Origin: DASQFQ01 sp038238015
Lineage (GTDB): Bacteria; Actinomycetota; Thermoleophilia; Solirubrobacterales; Solirubrobacteraceae
DNA length: 64,000 bases
Assembly (NCBI GenBank): GCA_038238015.1
Contig: JBBRYA010000011.1
Span: 8,380-72,379, forward strand
Reading direction: 5' to 3'
Shown one piece after another: positions 24,253 to 31,762 of this stretch. The notes beneath the pieces were generated by a model. It was not told where the DNA came from, ran no database searches, and saw only the letters and a program-made list of their open reading frames with translations. Position 1 is the stretch's first letter. Each line of letters begins with the position of its first letter. The translations under genes were made by a program, and so were the position numbers.

Positions 24253-24864
24253 GTGGCCGAAAAGAGCTCCTCAGCCTCCAGCTCGCTGCTCGAGCTGGTC
24301 CTGATCGTCGCTGTCGCGCTGGCGCTCGCGCTGGGCATCCAGGCGTTCCTGATCAAGCCGTACAAGATCCCGTCGGAGTCGATGGTCCCGACCCTCACGA
24401 TCGGCCAGCGCGTGCTCGTGAACCGCATCGGCGAGCGCTTCTCCGCCCCGAGCGTCGGCGACGTCGTGGTCTTCCACCCGCCCGAGGGCGCCGAGCAGGA
24501 GGACATGTGCGGGGGCGGGACGCCGCCGAGCGGCGAGGTCTGCACCAAGCCGACCCCGAAGATGGCCACGGTCAACTTCATCAAGCGCGTCGTGGCCGGC
24601 CCCGGCGACCGCCTGATGATCCGCGGCGGCCACGTGATCCTCAACGGCAAGCGCCAGTCAGAGCCGTTCACCCGCCCGTGCGCGAGCAGCGACGGCTGCG
24701 ACTACCCGCGCGAGGTCACGATTCCCGCCGATCACTACTTCATGATGGGCGACAATCGTGGCTCGTCCGACGACAGCCGGTTCTGGGGACCGGTCCCGAA
24801 GAAGTGGATCATCGGCGCAGCCTTCGGCACCTATTGGCCTCCCAAGCGCATCGGGCTCCTCTGA
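24253..24864 (+). CDS. lepB: Signal peptidase I
   Basis: A 203-residue membrane protease that removes signal peptides from exported proteins. One N-terminal membrane helix (about residues 11-33) is followed by the catalytic Ser43 in SESMVPTL and Lys111 in KRVVAGPGDR, plus the box GDNRGSSDDSRFWGPVP. The insert at 80-100 with two Cys (DMCGG, EVCTK) and a later pair (CASSDGC) could form disulfides outside the membrane. GTG start, two bases after rplS. The position rplS-lepB-rnhB is classic for actinobacteria. Confidence 0.96.
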   Translation: MAEKSSSASSSLLELVLIVAVALALALGIQAFLIKPYKIPSESMVPTLTIGQRVLVNRIGERFSAPSVGDVVVFHPPEGAEQEDMCGGGTPPSGEVCTKPTPKMATVNFIKRVVAGPGDRLMIRGGHVILNGKRQSEPFTRPCASSDGCDYPREVTIPADHYFMMGDNRGSSDDSRFWGPVPKKWIIGAAFGTYWPPKRIGLL

Positions 24865-24898
24865 GCCGGCGCCCTCCTCGCGCGCCACGAGGCGGGCG

Positions 24899-25558
24899 AT
24901 GAAGCGCCGCCGCTCCAGCGGGGGTCGCCTGTTCCGCTATGACCGCGGCCTCGGCACGCGCTTCGTCGCGGGGGCCGACGAGGCCGGGCGCGGCTGCCTG
25001 GCCGGCCCGCTGGTGGCCGCGGCGGTGCTCTTCGACTACGAGACGCTCACCCTGGCCGACCGTCGGACGCTGACCGCGCTCAACGACTCCAAGCAGCACA
25101 CGGAGGAGGGCCGTGAGGAGCTCTACCCGCGGGTGCTGCGCGCGGCGGTGCGGGTGGCGGTGACCTCGCGCTGCGTGCGCGGGATCGACGAGCGCGGCTT
25201 GCACAAGACCAACCTCGCGGCGCTCAGCGACGTGCTGCGCCGGGTCGCGGTCGAGGGCTCCCTGTGCCTGTCAGACGGCTTCCCGGTGCCGCCGACCGGC
25301 TTCGAGCAGCGCGCGGTGGTGGGCGGGGACGGGACGAGCGCCGCGATCGCGGCCGCCTCGGTGATCGCCAAGGTCTCGCGCGACCGCTTCATGCACCGCA
25401 TGGAGGAGCGCTATCCAGGCTGGGAGTTCGCCGCGCACGTCGGCTACTCGACGCCCGAGCACCGCGCGGCGATCGAGCGCCTCGGGGTCTCGCCGCTGCA
25501 CCGGCTCTCCTTCCAGTCGATGGCCTACCAGCAGCTCGCGCTCGACCGCCCGGCTTGA
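24899..25558 (+). CDS. rnhB: Ribonuclease HII
   Basis: A 219-residue enzyme cutting RNA in RNA-DNA hybrids and at misincorporated ribonucleotides. Catalytic residues D27 and E28 are in AGADEAGRGCLAGP; LNDSKQ and AAASVIAKVSRDR (with the further Asp/Arg) follow, and HVGYSTPEH is near the C-terminus. Full length. The methyltransferase gene downstream starts within its stop codon (TTGA overlap). Confidence 0.96.
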   Translation: MKRRRSSGGRLFRYDRGLGTRFVAGADEAGRGCLAGPLVAAAVLFDYETLTLADRRTLTALNDSKQHTEEGREELYPRVLRAAVRVAVTSRCVRGIDERGLHKTNLAALSDVLRRVAVEGSLCLSDGFPVPPTGFEQRAVVGGDGTSAAIAAASVIAKVSRDRFMHRMEERYPGWEFAAHVGYSTPEHRAAIERLGVSPLHRLSFQSMAYQQLALDRPA

Positions 25559-26145
25559 AGCGCTACTACGAGCTCCGGGCGCCCGAATACGACGACTGGT
25601 ACGAGGGCTCGGGGCTCTACGCCTCGCGGCCACGGCCGGGGCTGCCCGAGGAGGTGCCGGCTCTGCGCGCCACGGTGGCGGCGCTCGCCCCGGCCTCGAC
25701 GCTCGACGTCGCGTGCGGGACGGGGTACCTCTCGCGTGATCTCCGCGGGCAGCTGACGCTGCTCGACCAGAGCGCGGCGATGCTCGAGATCGCGGCGGCG
25801 CGGGTGCCGTCCGCGCGGGCGGTGCAGTCCGACGCGCAGCCGCTGCCGTTCGAGGACGGCTCGTTCGAGCGCGTCTTCACCGGCCACTTCTACGGCCACC
25901 TGCAGGAGGACGAGCGGGGCGCGTTCCTGCATGAGGCGCGGCGGGTGGCGGGGGAGCTCGTGGTGGCGGACTCGGCGCGGCGGGCGGAGGTGGCGTCCGA
26001 GGAATGGCAGGAGCGCCTGCTCTCCGACGGCTCGCGCCACCAGGTCTACAAGCGCTACTTCACCGGCGCGGGGCTGGCCGAGGAGCTGGGTGGGGGAGAG
26101 GTGCTGTTCGAGGGCGAGTACTTCGTGGTGGTGCGCGCGGGCTAG
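25555..26145 (+). CDS. Class I SAM-dependent methyltransferase
   Basis: A 196-residue Methyltransf_11-type enzyme. Motif I is LDVACGTGYLS, with an acidic residue in LTLLDQS and motif IV-like FERVFTGHFYGHL. It starts KRYYELRAPEYDDWY after a TTG that overlaps the rnhB stop, so it is translationally coupled. The substrate is unknown. Convergent to the Clp N-domain gene ten bases beyond. Confidence 0.85.
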   Translation: MKRYYELRAPEYDDWYEGSGLYASRPRPGLPEEVPALRATVAALAPASTLDVACGTGYLSRDLRGQLTLLDQSAAMLEIAAARVPSARAVQSDAQPLPFEDGSFERVFTGHFYGHLQEDERGAFLHEARRVAGELVVADSARRAEVASEEWQERLLSDGSRHQVYKRYFTGAGLAEELGGGEVLFEGEYFVVVRAG

Positions 26146-26155
26146 AGCGGGCGTC

Positions 26156-26629
26156 CTACGCGGCGAGCTCGCGCTCCAGCCGGGCGATGATCGCGTCGCG
26201 CTCGACGCCCTCCGCGGCGAGCACCCTTGGCACGGTGCCGGCCTCGGCGCGCAGCACGCCCAGCAGCACGTGCTCTGAGCGGAGCCGTCGGTCCTTGCGT
26301 TCCGCGGCGGCCCGGAGGGCGCGCTCGAGCGCAAGCTTTGAGGAGGCGCCGAAGCGCGGGTTGGCGCTCGGCGGCGCAGGCGGCAGGGCAAAGCCGCCGG
26401 CGTCGATGCCGATCGCAGCCAGCGTGCGCTCGAAGTGATCGTCGATCGCGGCGCGGGTGCGGTCGAAGTCCAGGCCACAGCCCTGCAGGGTGTGGGCGAC
26501 CGGCCCGCTGCCGCAGGCGAGCGCGAGCAGGAGGTGCTCGGCTTCGATTGACGGCGAGCCGGAGAACCGCGCCTCCCTCTCCGCGCGCTCGACGACCTGG
26601 CGGGCATCGGCGGTGAACCGCTCGAACAT
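26156..26629 (-). CDS. Stand-alone Clp N-terminal domain protein
   Basis: A 157-residue protein with two Clp_N (ClpA/ClpC-type) repeats: MFERFTADARQVVERAE through IEAEHLLLALA, and LERALRAAAERKDRRLRSEHVLLGVL near the end. There is no AAA+ module, so it cannot unfold proteins itself. Free Clp N-domains may bind ClpC substrates or adaptors, or act as regulators. Its ATG overlaps the stop of the small HTH gene upstream by one base, so the pair is an operon controlled from the palindrome at 26848-26874. Confidence 0.85.
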   Translation of the reverse strand: MFERFTADARQVVERAEREARFSGSPSIEAEHLLLALACGSGPVAHTLQGCGLDFDRTRAAIDDHFERTLAAIGIDAGGFALPPAPPSANPRFGASSKLALERALRAAAERKDRRLRSEHVLLGVLRAEAGTVPRVLAAEGVERDAIIARLERELAA

Positions 26630-26832
26630 CAGCGCAGCCTCCTCGCGTGCTTCTTGTGGACGGCCTGGCGGGTGACGGCAAGCGCCTCGGCGACCTGGCT
26701 CCAGGTCCACCCGTCGCGCAGCGCGCGCTCGACCTCGGCGTCCTCCAGCCGGTCGGCGAGGCGGCGCAGCGCGACGACGGCGGCGAGGCCGTCGTCGGGC
26801 GAGGCGGGATGGTCGGTGGACACGCCGGTCAC
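26629..26832 (-). CDS. Small helix-turn-helix DNA-binding protein
   Basis: A 67-residue protein whose C-terminal half is a clear HTH: WTWSQVAEALAVTRQAVHKKHARRL, matching the AsnC/MerR-like recognition-helix pattern of small actinobacterial regulators paired with Clp N-domain genes. The GTG start lies ten bases after a TACGGT -10 with a TTGACA -35, so the message is leaderless. It probably binds the palindrome in its own promoter. Confidence 0.8.
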   Translation of the reverse strand: MTGVSTDHPASPDDGLAAVVALRRLADRLEDAEVERALRDGWTWSQVAEALAVTRQAVHKKHARRLR

Positions 26833-26842
26833 GTTGTGCGCA

Positions 26843-26874
26843 ACCGTAGTTGACAGACGGAGTGGTTGTCAACT
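26843..26874 (-). promoter_or_regulatory. Promoter and palindromic operator of the HTH-ClpN operon
   Basis: Minus-strand -35 TTGACA (26872-26867) and -10 TACGGT (26848-26843) are separated by 18 bases. A perfect 8-base inverted repeat, AGTTGACA / TGTCAACT (26848-26855 and 26867-26874, 11-base gap), has one arm over the -35 and the other ending at the -10. A protein bound there would block polymerase. The first gene encodes a small HTH protein, so autorepression is the simplest reading. Confidence 0.7.
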
Positions 26875-26964
26875 CAGGTTGCTGACGACCTAGGAGCGGC
26901 ACTTCGGCACGCTCCCGGCACAGAACCGGCACACCCGCGTGGTGACACGTCACGCGACCGTCCA

Positions 26965-26970
26965 TAGCCT
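26965..26970 (+). promoter_or_regulatory. Putative -10 of yraN
   Basis: TAGCCT, ten bases before ATG 26981; it favours this start over the in-frame GTG at 26939. Confidence 0.5.
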
Positions 26971-26980
26971 CGCCGCAGCG

Positions 26981-27349
26981 ATGTCCGAGGACCCCCGTCA
27001 ACAGCTCGGCCGCCTCGGCGAGCGCCTTGCGGCCGATCACTTCGAGCGGTTGGGCTACGCCGTGCTGGCCCGCAATCACCGCACCCGCTTCGGAGAGCTC
27101 GACCTCGTGCTCGCCGACGACAGCACGATCGTGTTCTGCGAGGTCAAGACGCGGCGCGCCGGCTCGGGTGCGCCGTGGGACTCGCTGCATGAGCGTAAGC
27201 GCAGCCAGGTCCGCCGCATGGGCGCGGCCTGGCTCAACGACGTGAGCGACCGGCCGCGGGCCTCCGAGCTGCGCTTCGACGCCGTCGGCGTGACGCTGGA
27301 CGTCCGCGGCGCGCTGGTCTCGCTCGAGCACGCGGTGGGGGCGTTTTGA
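26981..27349 (+). CDS. yraN: UPF0102 (YraN) endonuclease-like protein
   Basis: A 122-residue protein of the YraN family, with a Holliday-junction-resolvase-like PD-(D/E)xK fold: LGRLGERLAADHFERLGY, then GELDLVLADDSTIVFCEVKTR, which holds the active-site Asp and ExK. Its function is unproven, but it always travels with rnhB, comM and dprA, as here. The ATG at 26981 is preferred because a -10 lies ten bases upstream. comM starts within its stop codon. Confidence 0.92.
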   Translation: MSEDPRQQLGRLGERLAADHFERLGYAVLARNHRTRFGELDLVLADDSTIVFCEVKTRRAGSGAPWDSLHERKRSQVRRMGAAWLNDVSDRPRASELRFDAVGVTLDVRGALVSLEHAVGAF

Positions 27350-28860
27350 GCCTCGCCCGCGTGATCGCCTTCGCCCTCGACGGGGTCAACAGCCGGCGCG
27401 TGGTGGTCGAGGCCGACATCCGTTCGGGCCTGCCCGGCTTCACGATCGTCGGGCTCGCCGACAAGGCCGTGCGCGAGGCCCGCGAGCGCGTCCGCGCGGC
27501 GCTCGTGAACTCGGGCTTCGAGTTCCCGGCCAAGCGCGTCACGGTCAACCTGGCGCCGGCGTACTTGCGCAAGGCCGGCCCCGGCTTCGACCTCCCGATG
27601 GCCGTGGCGATCCTCGCCGCGAGCGGCCAGCTCGACCCCGAGGTGATCGACGGCTGCGCGTTCGCCGGCGAGCTGTCGCTGACGGGGTCGCTCAGCCCCG
27701 GCCGCGGGGCGTTGGCCGTCGCGCAGGGCACGCGGGCGCACGGGCTCTCACGCCTGGTGCTCCCATCCTCGGGCGCGACGGAGGCCTCGCTGGTCGAGGG
27801 GCTCGAGGTGGTCGGGGCCGAGTCCCTCCAGCACGCGGTGGACGTGCTCGCGGGGCGAGCCGACCCGCCGCTCGTTGCGGCGCCAAAAGCTGCGGCGGTC
27901 GAGGCGGCGCCGCTCGACCTCTCCGACGTCCTCGGCCACAACGTGCTCATCCCCGCCCTCCTCGTCGCCGCGGCCGGCGGCCACAACCTCTACCTGCACG
28001 GTCCGCCCGGCACCGGCAAGACCATGCTGGCGCGCCGCCTGCCGGGCCTGCTGCCGCCGCTGAGCCGGTCCGAGGCGATCGAGGTGACCCGCATCCAGTC
28101 GGTGGCCGGCCTCCACGGCGGGGGGCTGGTCCGTGAGCGACCGTTCCGCGCGCCCCATCACACGATCTCGGCGTCCGGGCTGGTCGGCGGCGGCGGCACG
28201 CCGACGCCCGGCGAGGTGACGCTGGCCCACCACGGCGTGCTCTTCCTCGATGAGCTGTCGGAGTTCGCCCGCCCTGCGCTCGAGGCGCTGCGCCAGCCGC
28301 TCGAGGACGGGCGCGTGGTGATCGTCCGCGCCCAGCGCGTCCTCAGCTTCCCCTCGCAGTGCATGCTGGTCGCCGCCTCGAACCCGTGCCCCTGCGGCTT
28401 CGGCGACGCGCGCTGCAGCTGCAGCGCCGCCGACGTCGCGCGTCACCAGCGCCGTCTCAGCGGGCCGTTGCTCGACCGCATCGACATCACCGTTCCCGTC
28501 GGCCGGCCGAGCGCGAAGGCGCTTCGCGAGCAGTCGGCGCCCTCGTCGGCGTCCGCCCGCGCCGAGGTCGTGGAGGCGCGCGAGCGCCAGGCGCATCGGT
28601 TCGCCGGCCTCGGCGTCGCGTGCAACGCCCAGATGACCCCGCGGATGGTGCGCGACCTGGTCGGGGCCACAGCGGGCGCGCTCCGCTGCCTCTATGAGCT
28701 GCATGACCGCAACCGCCTCAGCGCGCGCGGCCACCACCGCGTCCTGCGCGTCGCCCGCACGGTCGCGGACCTCGACGGCTCCGAGGCGGTGCGCCCGGAG
28801 CACGTCGCGAGCGCCCTCGCGCATCGCATGGACGCCGCACCGCTGGCGGCCGCGGCGTGA
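27346..28860 (+). CDS. comM: ComM/YifB Mg-chelatase-like AAA+ ATPase
   Basis: A 504-residue AAA+ protein: N-terminal LonC-like domain (1-170), then Walker A HGPPGTGKT (about 220), Walker B VLFLDELSEF, and the Mg-chelatase-type FRAPHHTISASGLVGGG and ASNPCPCG segments. ComM is a branch-migration helicase that helps integrate transformed DNA. A TTG start overlaps the yraN stop (TTGA), and dprA overlaps its end (GTGA), so yraN-comM-dprA is a coupled DNA-uptake/recombination operon. Confidence 0.96.
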   Translation: MSLARVIAFALDGVNSRRVVVEADIRSGLPGFTIVGLADKAVREARERVRAALVNSGFEFPAKRVTVNLAPAYLRKAGPGFDLPMAVAILAASGQLDPEVIDGCAFAGELSLTGSLSPGRGALAVAQGTRAHGLSRLVLPSSGATEASLVEGLEVVGAESLQHAVDVLAGRADPPLVAAPKAAAVEAAPLDLSDVLGHNVLIPALLVAAAGGHNLYLHGPPGTGKTMLARRLPGLLPPLSRSEAIEVTRIQSVAGLHGGGLVRERPFRAPHHTISASGLVGGGGTPTPGEVTLAHHGVLFLDELSEFARPALEALRQPLEDGRVVIVRAQRVLSFPSQCMLVAASNPCPCGFGDARCSCSAADVARHQRRLSGPLLDRIDITVPVGRPSAKALREQSAPSSASARAEVVEARERQAHRFAGLGVACNAQMTPRMVRDLVGATAGALRCLYELHDRNRLSARGHHRVLRVARTVADLDGSEAVRPEHVASALAHRMDAAPLAAAA

Positions 28861-29933
28861 TCGACACGTGCAACAGCTGCCTGCGGCGAACCGAGCTGAT
28901 CGCCGCGGCGGCCGGCTCGCTCGACGTCGCGTGGCACGGCTTCCGTGGCAGCGCCGGCGTGCTGGCGCTGGAGGAGGACGCGCTGCTGCGCCTCGCGCCG
29001 CAGGCGGCTCCCCGCTATGGGAGCTTCGATCCGGACGCCGCCCGCGAGCGCATCCACGCCGCCGGGCTGCACGCGGTCTGTCGCTGCCGCCTCGGCTATC
29101 CCGCCCGGCTGCGCGAGCTGCCCGACCCGCCGGCAGTGCTCCACGTGGCCGGGCAGCTCGGCGCCCTGGCCGAGCGCGAGTCGGTGGCGATCGTCGGCGC
29201 GCGGCGCGCCTCGGGCTACGGGCTCGAGGTGGCGCGGGACCTGGGTCGCGGCCTGACCGCCGCGGGCGTGCCGGTCATCTCCGGCATGGCGCTCGGGATC
29301 GACTCGGCCGCGCACGCGGGGGCACTGGAGGCGCCCGCCGACCACGCGCCACCGGTGGCGGTCCTGGCCGCGAGCGCGGACGTCGCCTACCCCGCCCGCA
29401 TGCGCCGGCTCTACGAGCGGCTCGTCGAGACGGGTGCGGTCATCTCGGAGCTGCCGCCGGGATTCACCGCGTTCCGATGGTGCTTCCCGGCCCGCAACCG
29501 GATCATCGCCGCGCTCGGCGCGGCCACCATCGTGGTCGAGGCCGCGCCGCGCTCGGGCTCGCTGATCACCGCCGACTTCGCGACCGACCTGGGGCGGACC
29601 GTCGCGGCGGTGCCGGGCCCGGTGACCTCGCGGCTCTCGGCGGGGACCAACGATCTGCTGCACGCCGGCGCCGCCGTGGTGCGCGACCCACGCGACGTTC
29701 TCGACCTGCTGTTCGGCGCCGACGCGCCCGTCGTCCCCGGCCCCGATCCCGCGGGGGACCTCGGCGCTCCCCTGCGCCGCCTGCTCGACGCCGTCGAGCA
29801 GGGGCGCGGCACCGTCGCCGCGCTCGCCGCCACACCCGAGGAAGCCGAGGCCGCGCACCGCGGCCTCTCGCTGCTGGAGCTGCGCGGCCTGGTCCGGCGC
29901 GAGTTCGGCGGGAGCTACGTCCGCTGCCGATGA
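28857..29933 (+). CDS. dprA: DNA processing protein DprA
   Basis: A 358-residue protein that binds incoming single-stranded DNA and loads RecA. Rossmann-fold motifs are VAIVGARRASGYG, ISGMALGIDSAAH, FPARNRIIA and EAAPRSGSLITA; a small DprA winged helix ends the protein (LSLLELRGLVRREFGGSYVR). The N-terminus has a CNSC pair. Coupled to comM by a four-base overlap. No other competence genes are in this window. Confidence 0.96.
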   Translation: MIDTCNSCLRRTELIAAAAGSLDVAWHGFRGSAGVLALEEDALLRLAPQAAPRYGSFDPDAARERIHAAGLHAVCRCRLGYPARLRELPDPPAVLHVAGQLGALAERESVAIVGARRASGYGLEVARDLGRGLTAAGVPVISGMALGIDSAAHAGALEAPADHAPPVAVLAASADVAYPARMRRLYERLVETGAVISELPPGFTAFRWCFPARNRIIAALGAATIVVEAAPRSGSLITADFATDLGRTVAAVPGPVTSRLSAGTNDLLHAGAAVVRDPRDVLDLLFGADAPVVPGPDPAGDLGAPLRRLLDAVEQGRGTVAALAATPEEAEAAHRGLSLLELRGLVRREFGGSYVRCR

Positions 29934-29944
29934 CGCGCTCGTCC

Positions 29945-29950
29945 TACCCT
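29945..29950 (+). promoter_or_regulatory. Putative -10 of thiD
   Basis: TACCCT, seven bases before the ATG at 29958. Confidence 0.5.
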
Positions 29951-29957
29951 GCATCGC

Positions 29958-30797
29958 ATGCCGCGCCGCGTTCCCGCCGTGCTCTCGATCGCCGGCTCGG
30001 ACTCCGGCGGCGGTGCCGGGATCCAGGCCGACCTGAAGGCTTTCGCGCGCTGCGGGGTGCACGGCATGACTGCGATCACGGCGATCACCGCGCAGAACAC
30101 GACGGGGGTCAGCGCGGTCCACGCGGTCCCCGCGGCGATGATCGTCGAGCAGGTATCTGCCGTCGTGCAGGACATCGGCGCCGACGCGGTCAAGGTCGGA
30201 ATGCTCGGCACGGCGGAGACCGTCGCGGCGGTGCGCGAGGCGCTGGCGCTGCTGGCGCCCGGTACACCCGTGGTGATCGACCCGGTGATGGTCGCGGAGT
30301 CCGGCGCCGTGCTGCTCGACGAGGAGGCTCGCGCGGCGCTGATCGACGTGCTGCTGCCGCTCGCCACTGTCATCACGCCCAACCTGCCCGAGGCGCGCGT
30401 GCTCGCGCGGGCTCCGGACGCCGGGGCCGAGGAGCTCGCTCGCCTGCTGCACGCGCTCGGGCCCGGCGCCGTCGTGGTCACCGGCGGGCACCGCGAGGAG
30501 CTCGTCGACGTGTTCTTCGACGGCGACGTGCTCGAGCCGATCGCCGGCGAGCGCCACCCCGACGGCGCCGCCCACGGCTCGGGCTGCACGCACTCCTCGG
30601 CGCTGGCCGCCCACCTCGCGCTCGGCCTCACGCCACTGGAGGCGGCCCGGCGCGCGCGCGAGCTTGCGTCGGCCGCGGTTCGCGACGGGCTGCGCGAGCT
30701 CGGCGCCGGTCCGGGACCGGTCGATGTGTTCGGTCTCCGACATGCGGCGGGGTCTGGCGCGTCAACCGCGCAGCGGGCAGCCCTCCCTCTGGCATAA
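29958..30797 (+). CDS. thiD: Hydroxymethylpyrimidine/phosphomethylpyrimidine kinase
   Basis: A 279-residue ribokinase-fold enzyme that phosphorylates HMP and HMP-P for thiamin synthesis. Seen are AGSDSGGGAGIQADLKA (N-terminal substrate loop), TAQNTTGVSAVH, VIDPVMVAESGAVLL, ITPNLPEA and the catalytic anion hole DGAAHGSGCTHSSALAAHLA with its Cys-Thr. No TPP riboswitch is seen; the -10 leaves no room for one. Confidence 0.95.
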   Translation: MPRRVPAVLSIAGSDSGGGAGIQADLKAFARCGVHGMTAITAITAQNTTGVSAVHAVPAAMIVEQVSAVVQDIGADAVKVGMLGTAETVAAVREALALLAPGTPVVIDPVMVAESGAVLLDEEARAALIDVLLPLATVITPNLPEARVLARAPDAGAEELARLLHALGPGAVVVTGGHREELVDVFFDGDVLEPIAGERHPDGAAHGSGCTHSSALAAHLALGLTPLEAARRARELASAAVRDGLRELGAGPGPVDVFGLRHAAGSGASTAQRAALPLA

Positions 30798-30798
30798 T
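30793..30798 (+). promoter_or_regulatory. Putative -10 of the 83-aa gene
   Basis: CATAAT, six bases before the ATG at 30805. Confidence 0.45.
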
Positions 30799-30804
30799 CG
30801 CGCC

Positions 30805-31056
30805 ATGAAGTTCCTGCGCATGCGTCCGGGTCACGGCGAGCAGCTGATCGCCGAGGGGGACGTCGAGGTCTCCGCCGACGAGGAGCGCCTAGTGGTGGAG
30901 TTCCGCCACCAGCTCGATCTCGGGATGTGGGCGGCGGTGCCGACCATCACCGAGACCGGCCGGCGTGAGGCGGAGATGGTCCGCGCGTTCGAGGACATCC
31001 CGCGCCAGACCGACCGGGTGATCTTCTTCCCGCGCGCCGCCGGCGGCGCGCGCTAG
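30805..31056 (+). CDS. Hypothetical 83-residue protein
   Basis: A small soluble protein, MKFLRMRPGHGEQ to FFPRAAGGAR, with acidic and basic residues interspersed. No family is recognised and no membrane helix is present. A near-consensus -10 directly upstream and a normal codon pattern support expression. The next gene starts ten bases later. Confidence 0.65.
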   Translation: MKFLRMRPGHGEQLIAEGDVEVSADEERLVVEFRHQLDLGMWAAVPTITETGRREAEMVRAFEDIPRQTDRVIFFPRAAGGAR

Positions 31057-31066
31057 CGGCCCGGCG

Positions 31067-31714
31067 ATGACCGTCGCACTGTGCGCCACCGCGATCGTGG
31101 TGCTGGCGCTGCTCTGGGAGGTCTCGCTGCCATGGCTCGATCGGCGCGGCGAGCGCCGCCACGCGCGCCGTGAGTCCCGCCGGCAGGGCCGCCCCGTCCC
31201 CTTTGACCCCGGCCGCGAGCGCCGCGCCGAGCAGCGCGCCCGCGAGCTGCTGCGCTCCTGCGTCAACGACGAGGAGTGGGGGATGTACCGCGACCTCGGG
31301 TTCCTGCGCGTCTGGGGCGGCCAGGCCGACGGCCCGCGCGCCGGCCGCGACCTGCGCGGCGCCCCGTACGCCTACCTCGTCTATCCGCACAAGCCGATCG
31401 TCGCCTACCTCGCGCAGACCGGCCAGCTGCTCAACGAGTACTGCGTCGAGTTCCCCGACGAGACGCGCCCGTTCGGCTCGGCCCGCCTGCCCGATTCAGA
31501 CGACGTGCTGGCGAAGTGGATGGCGCTCCAGGGCGACGAGCGCCGCCTGATCTCCGAGGCCAACATGCACCTTCCCGGCCGCCAGGTCGACCCACGCCAG
31601 GTCCAGCGCGACCTCTGGCGCCTCGGCCAGTGGGAGCGCGAGAGCCTGGCGCGCGCCGAGCGCCACGCGCGCGCCGCGGGCGCCGCCCGCCGCGCCGGCT
31701 CGACCGACGCCTGA
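31067..31714 (+). CDS. Hypothetical membrane-anchored protein
   Basis: A 215-residue protein with one N-terminal membrane helix (residues 2-18, followed by EVSLPWLDRRGERR) and a long Arg-rich cytosolic part. The centre has a conserved-looking block, DEEWGMYRDLGFLRVWG and YAYLVYPHKPIVAYLAQTGQLLNEYCVEFPD. The C-terminus is a charged helix. No function can be assigned. Confidence 0.7.
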   Translation: MTVALCATAIVVLALLWEVSLPWLDRRGERRHARRESRRQGRPVPFDPGRERRAEQRARELLRSCVNDEEWGMYRDLGFLRVWGGQADGPRAGRDLRGAPYAYLVYPHKPIVAYLAQTGQLLNEYCVEFPDETRPFGSARLPDSDDVLAKWMALQGDERRLISEANMHLPGRQVDPRQVQRDLWRLGQWERESLARAERHARAAGAARRAGSTDA

Positions 31715-31743
31715 GCCGCACCGGCCCGCTGGGCGCGCCTGGG

Positions 31744-31749
31744 TAGGCT
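31744..31749 (+). promoter_or_regulatory. Putative -10 of ilvD
   Basis: TAGGCT, 13 bases before the ilvD ATG. Confidence 0.45.
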
Positions 31750-31762
31750 TGACGCCTCCCAG

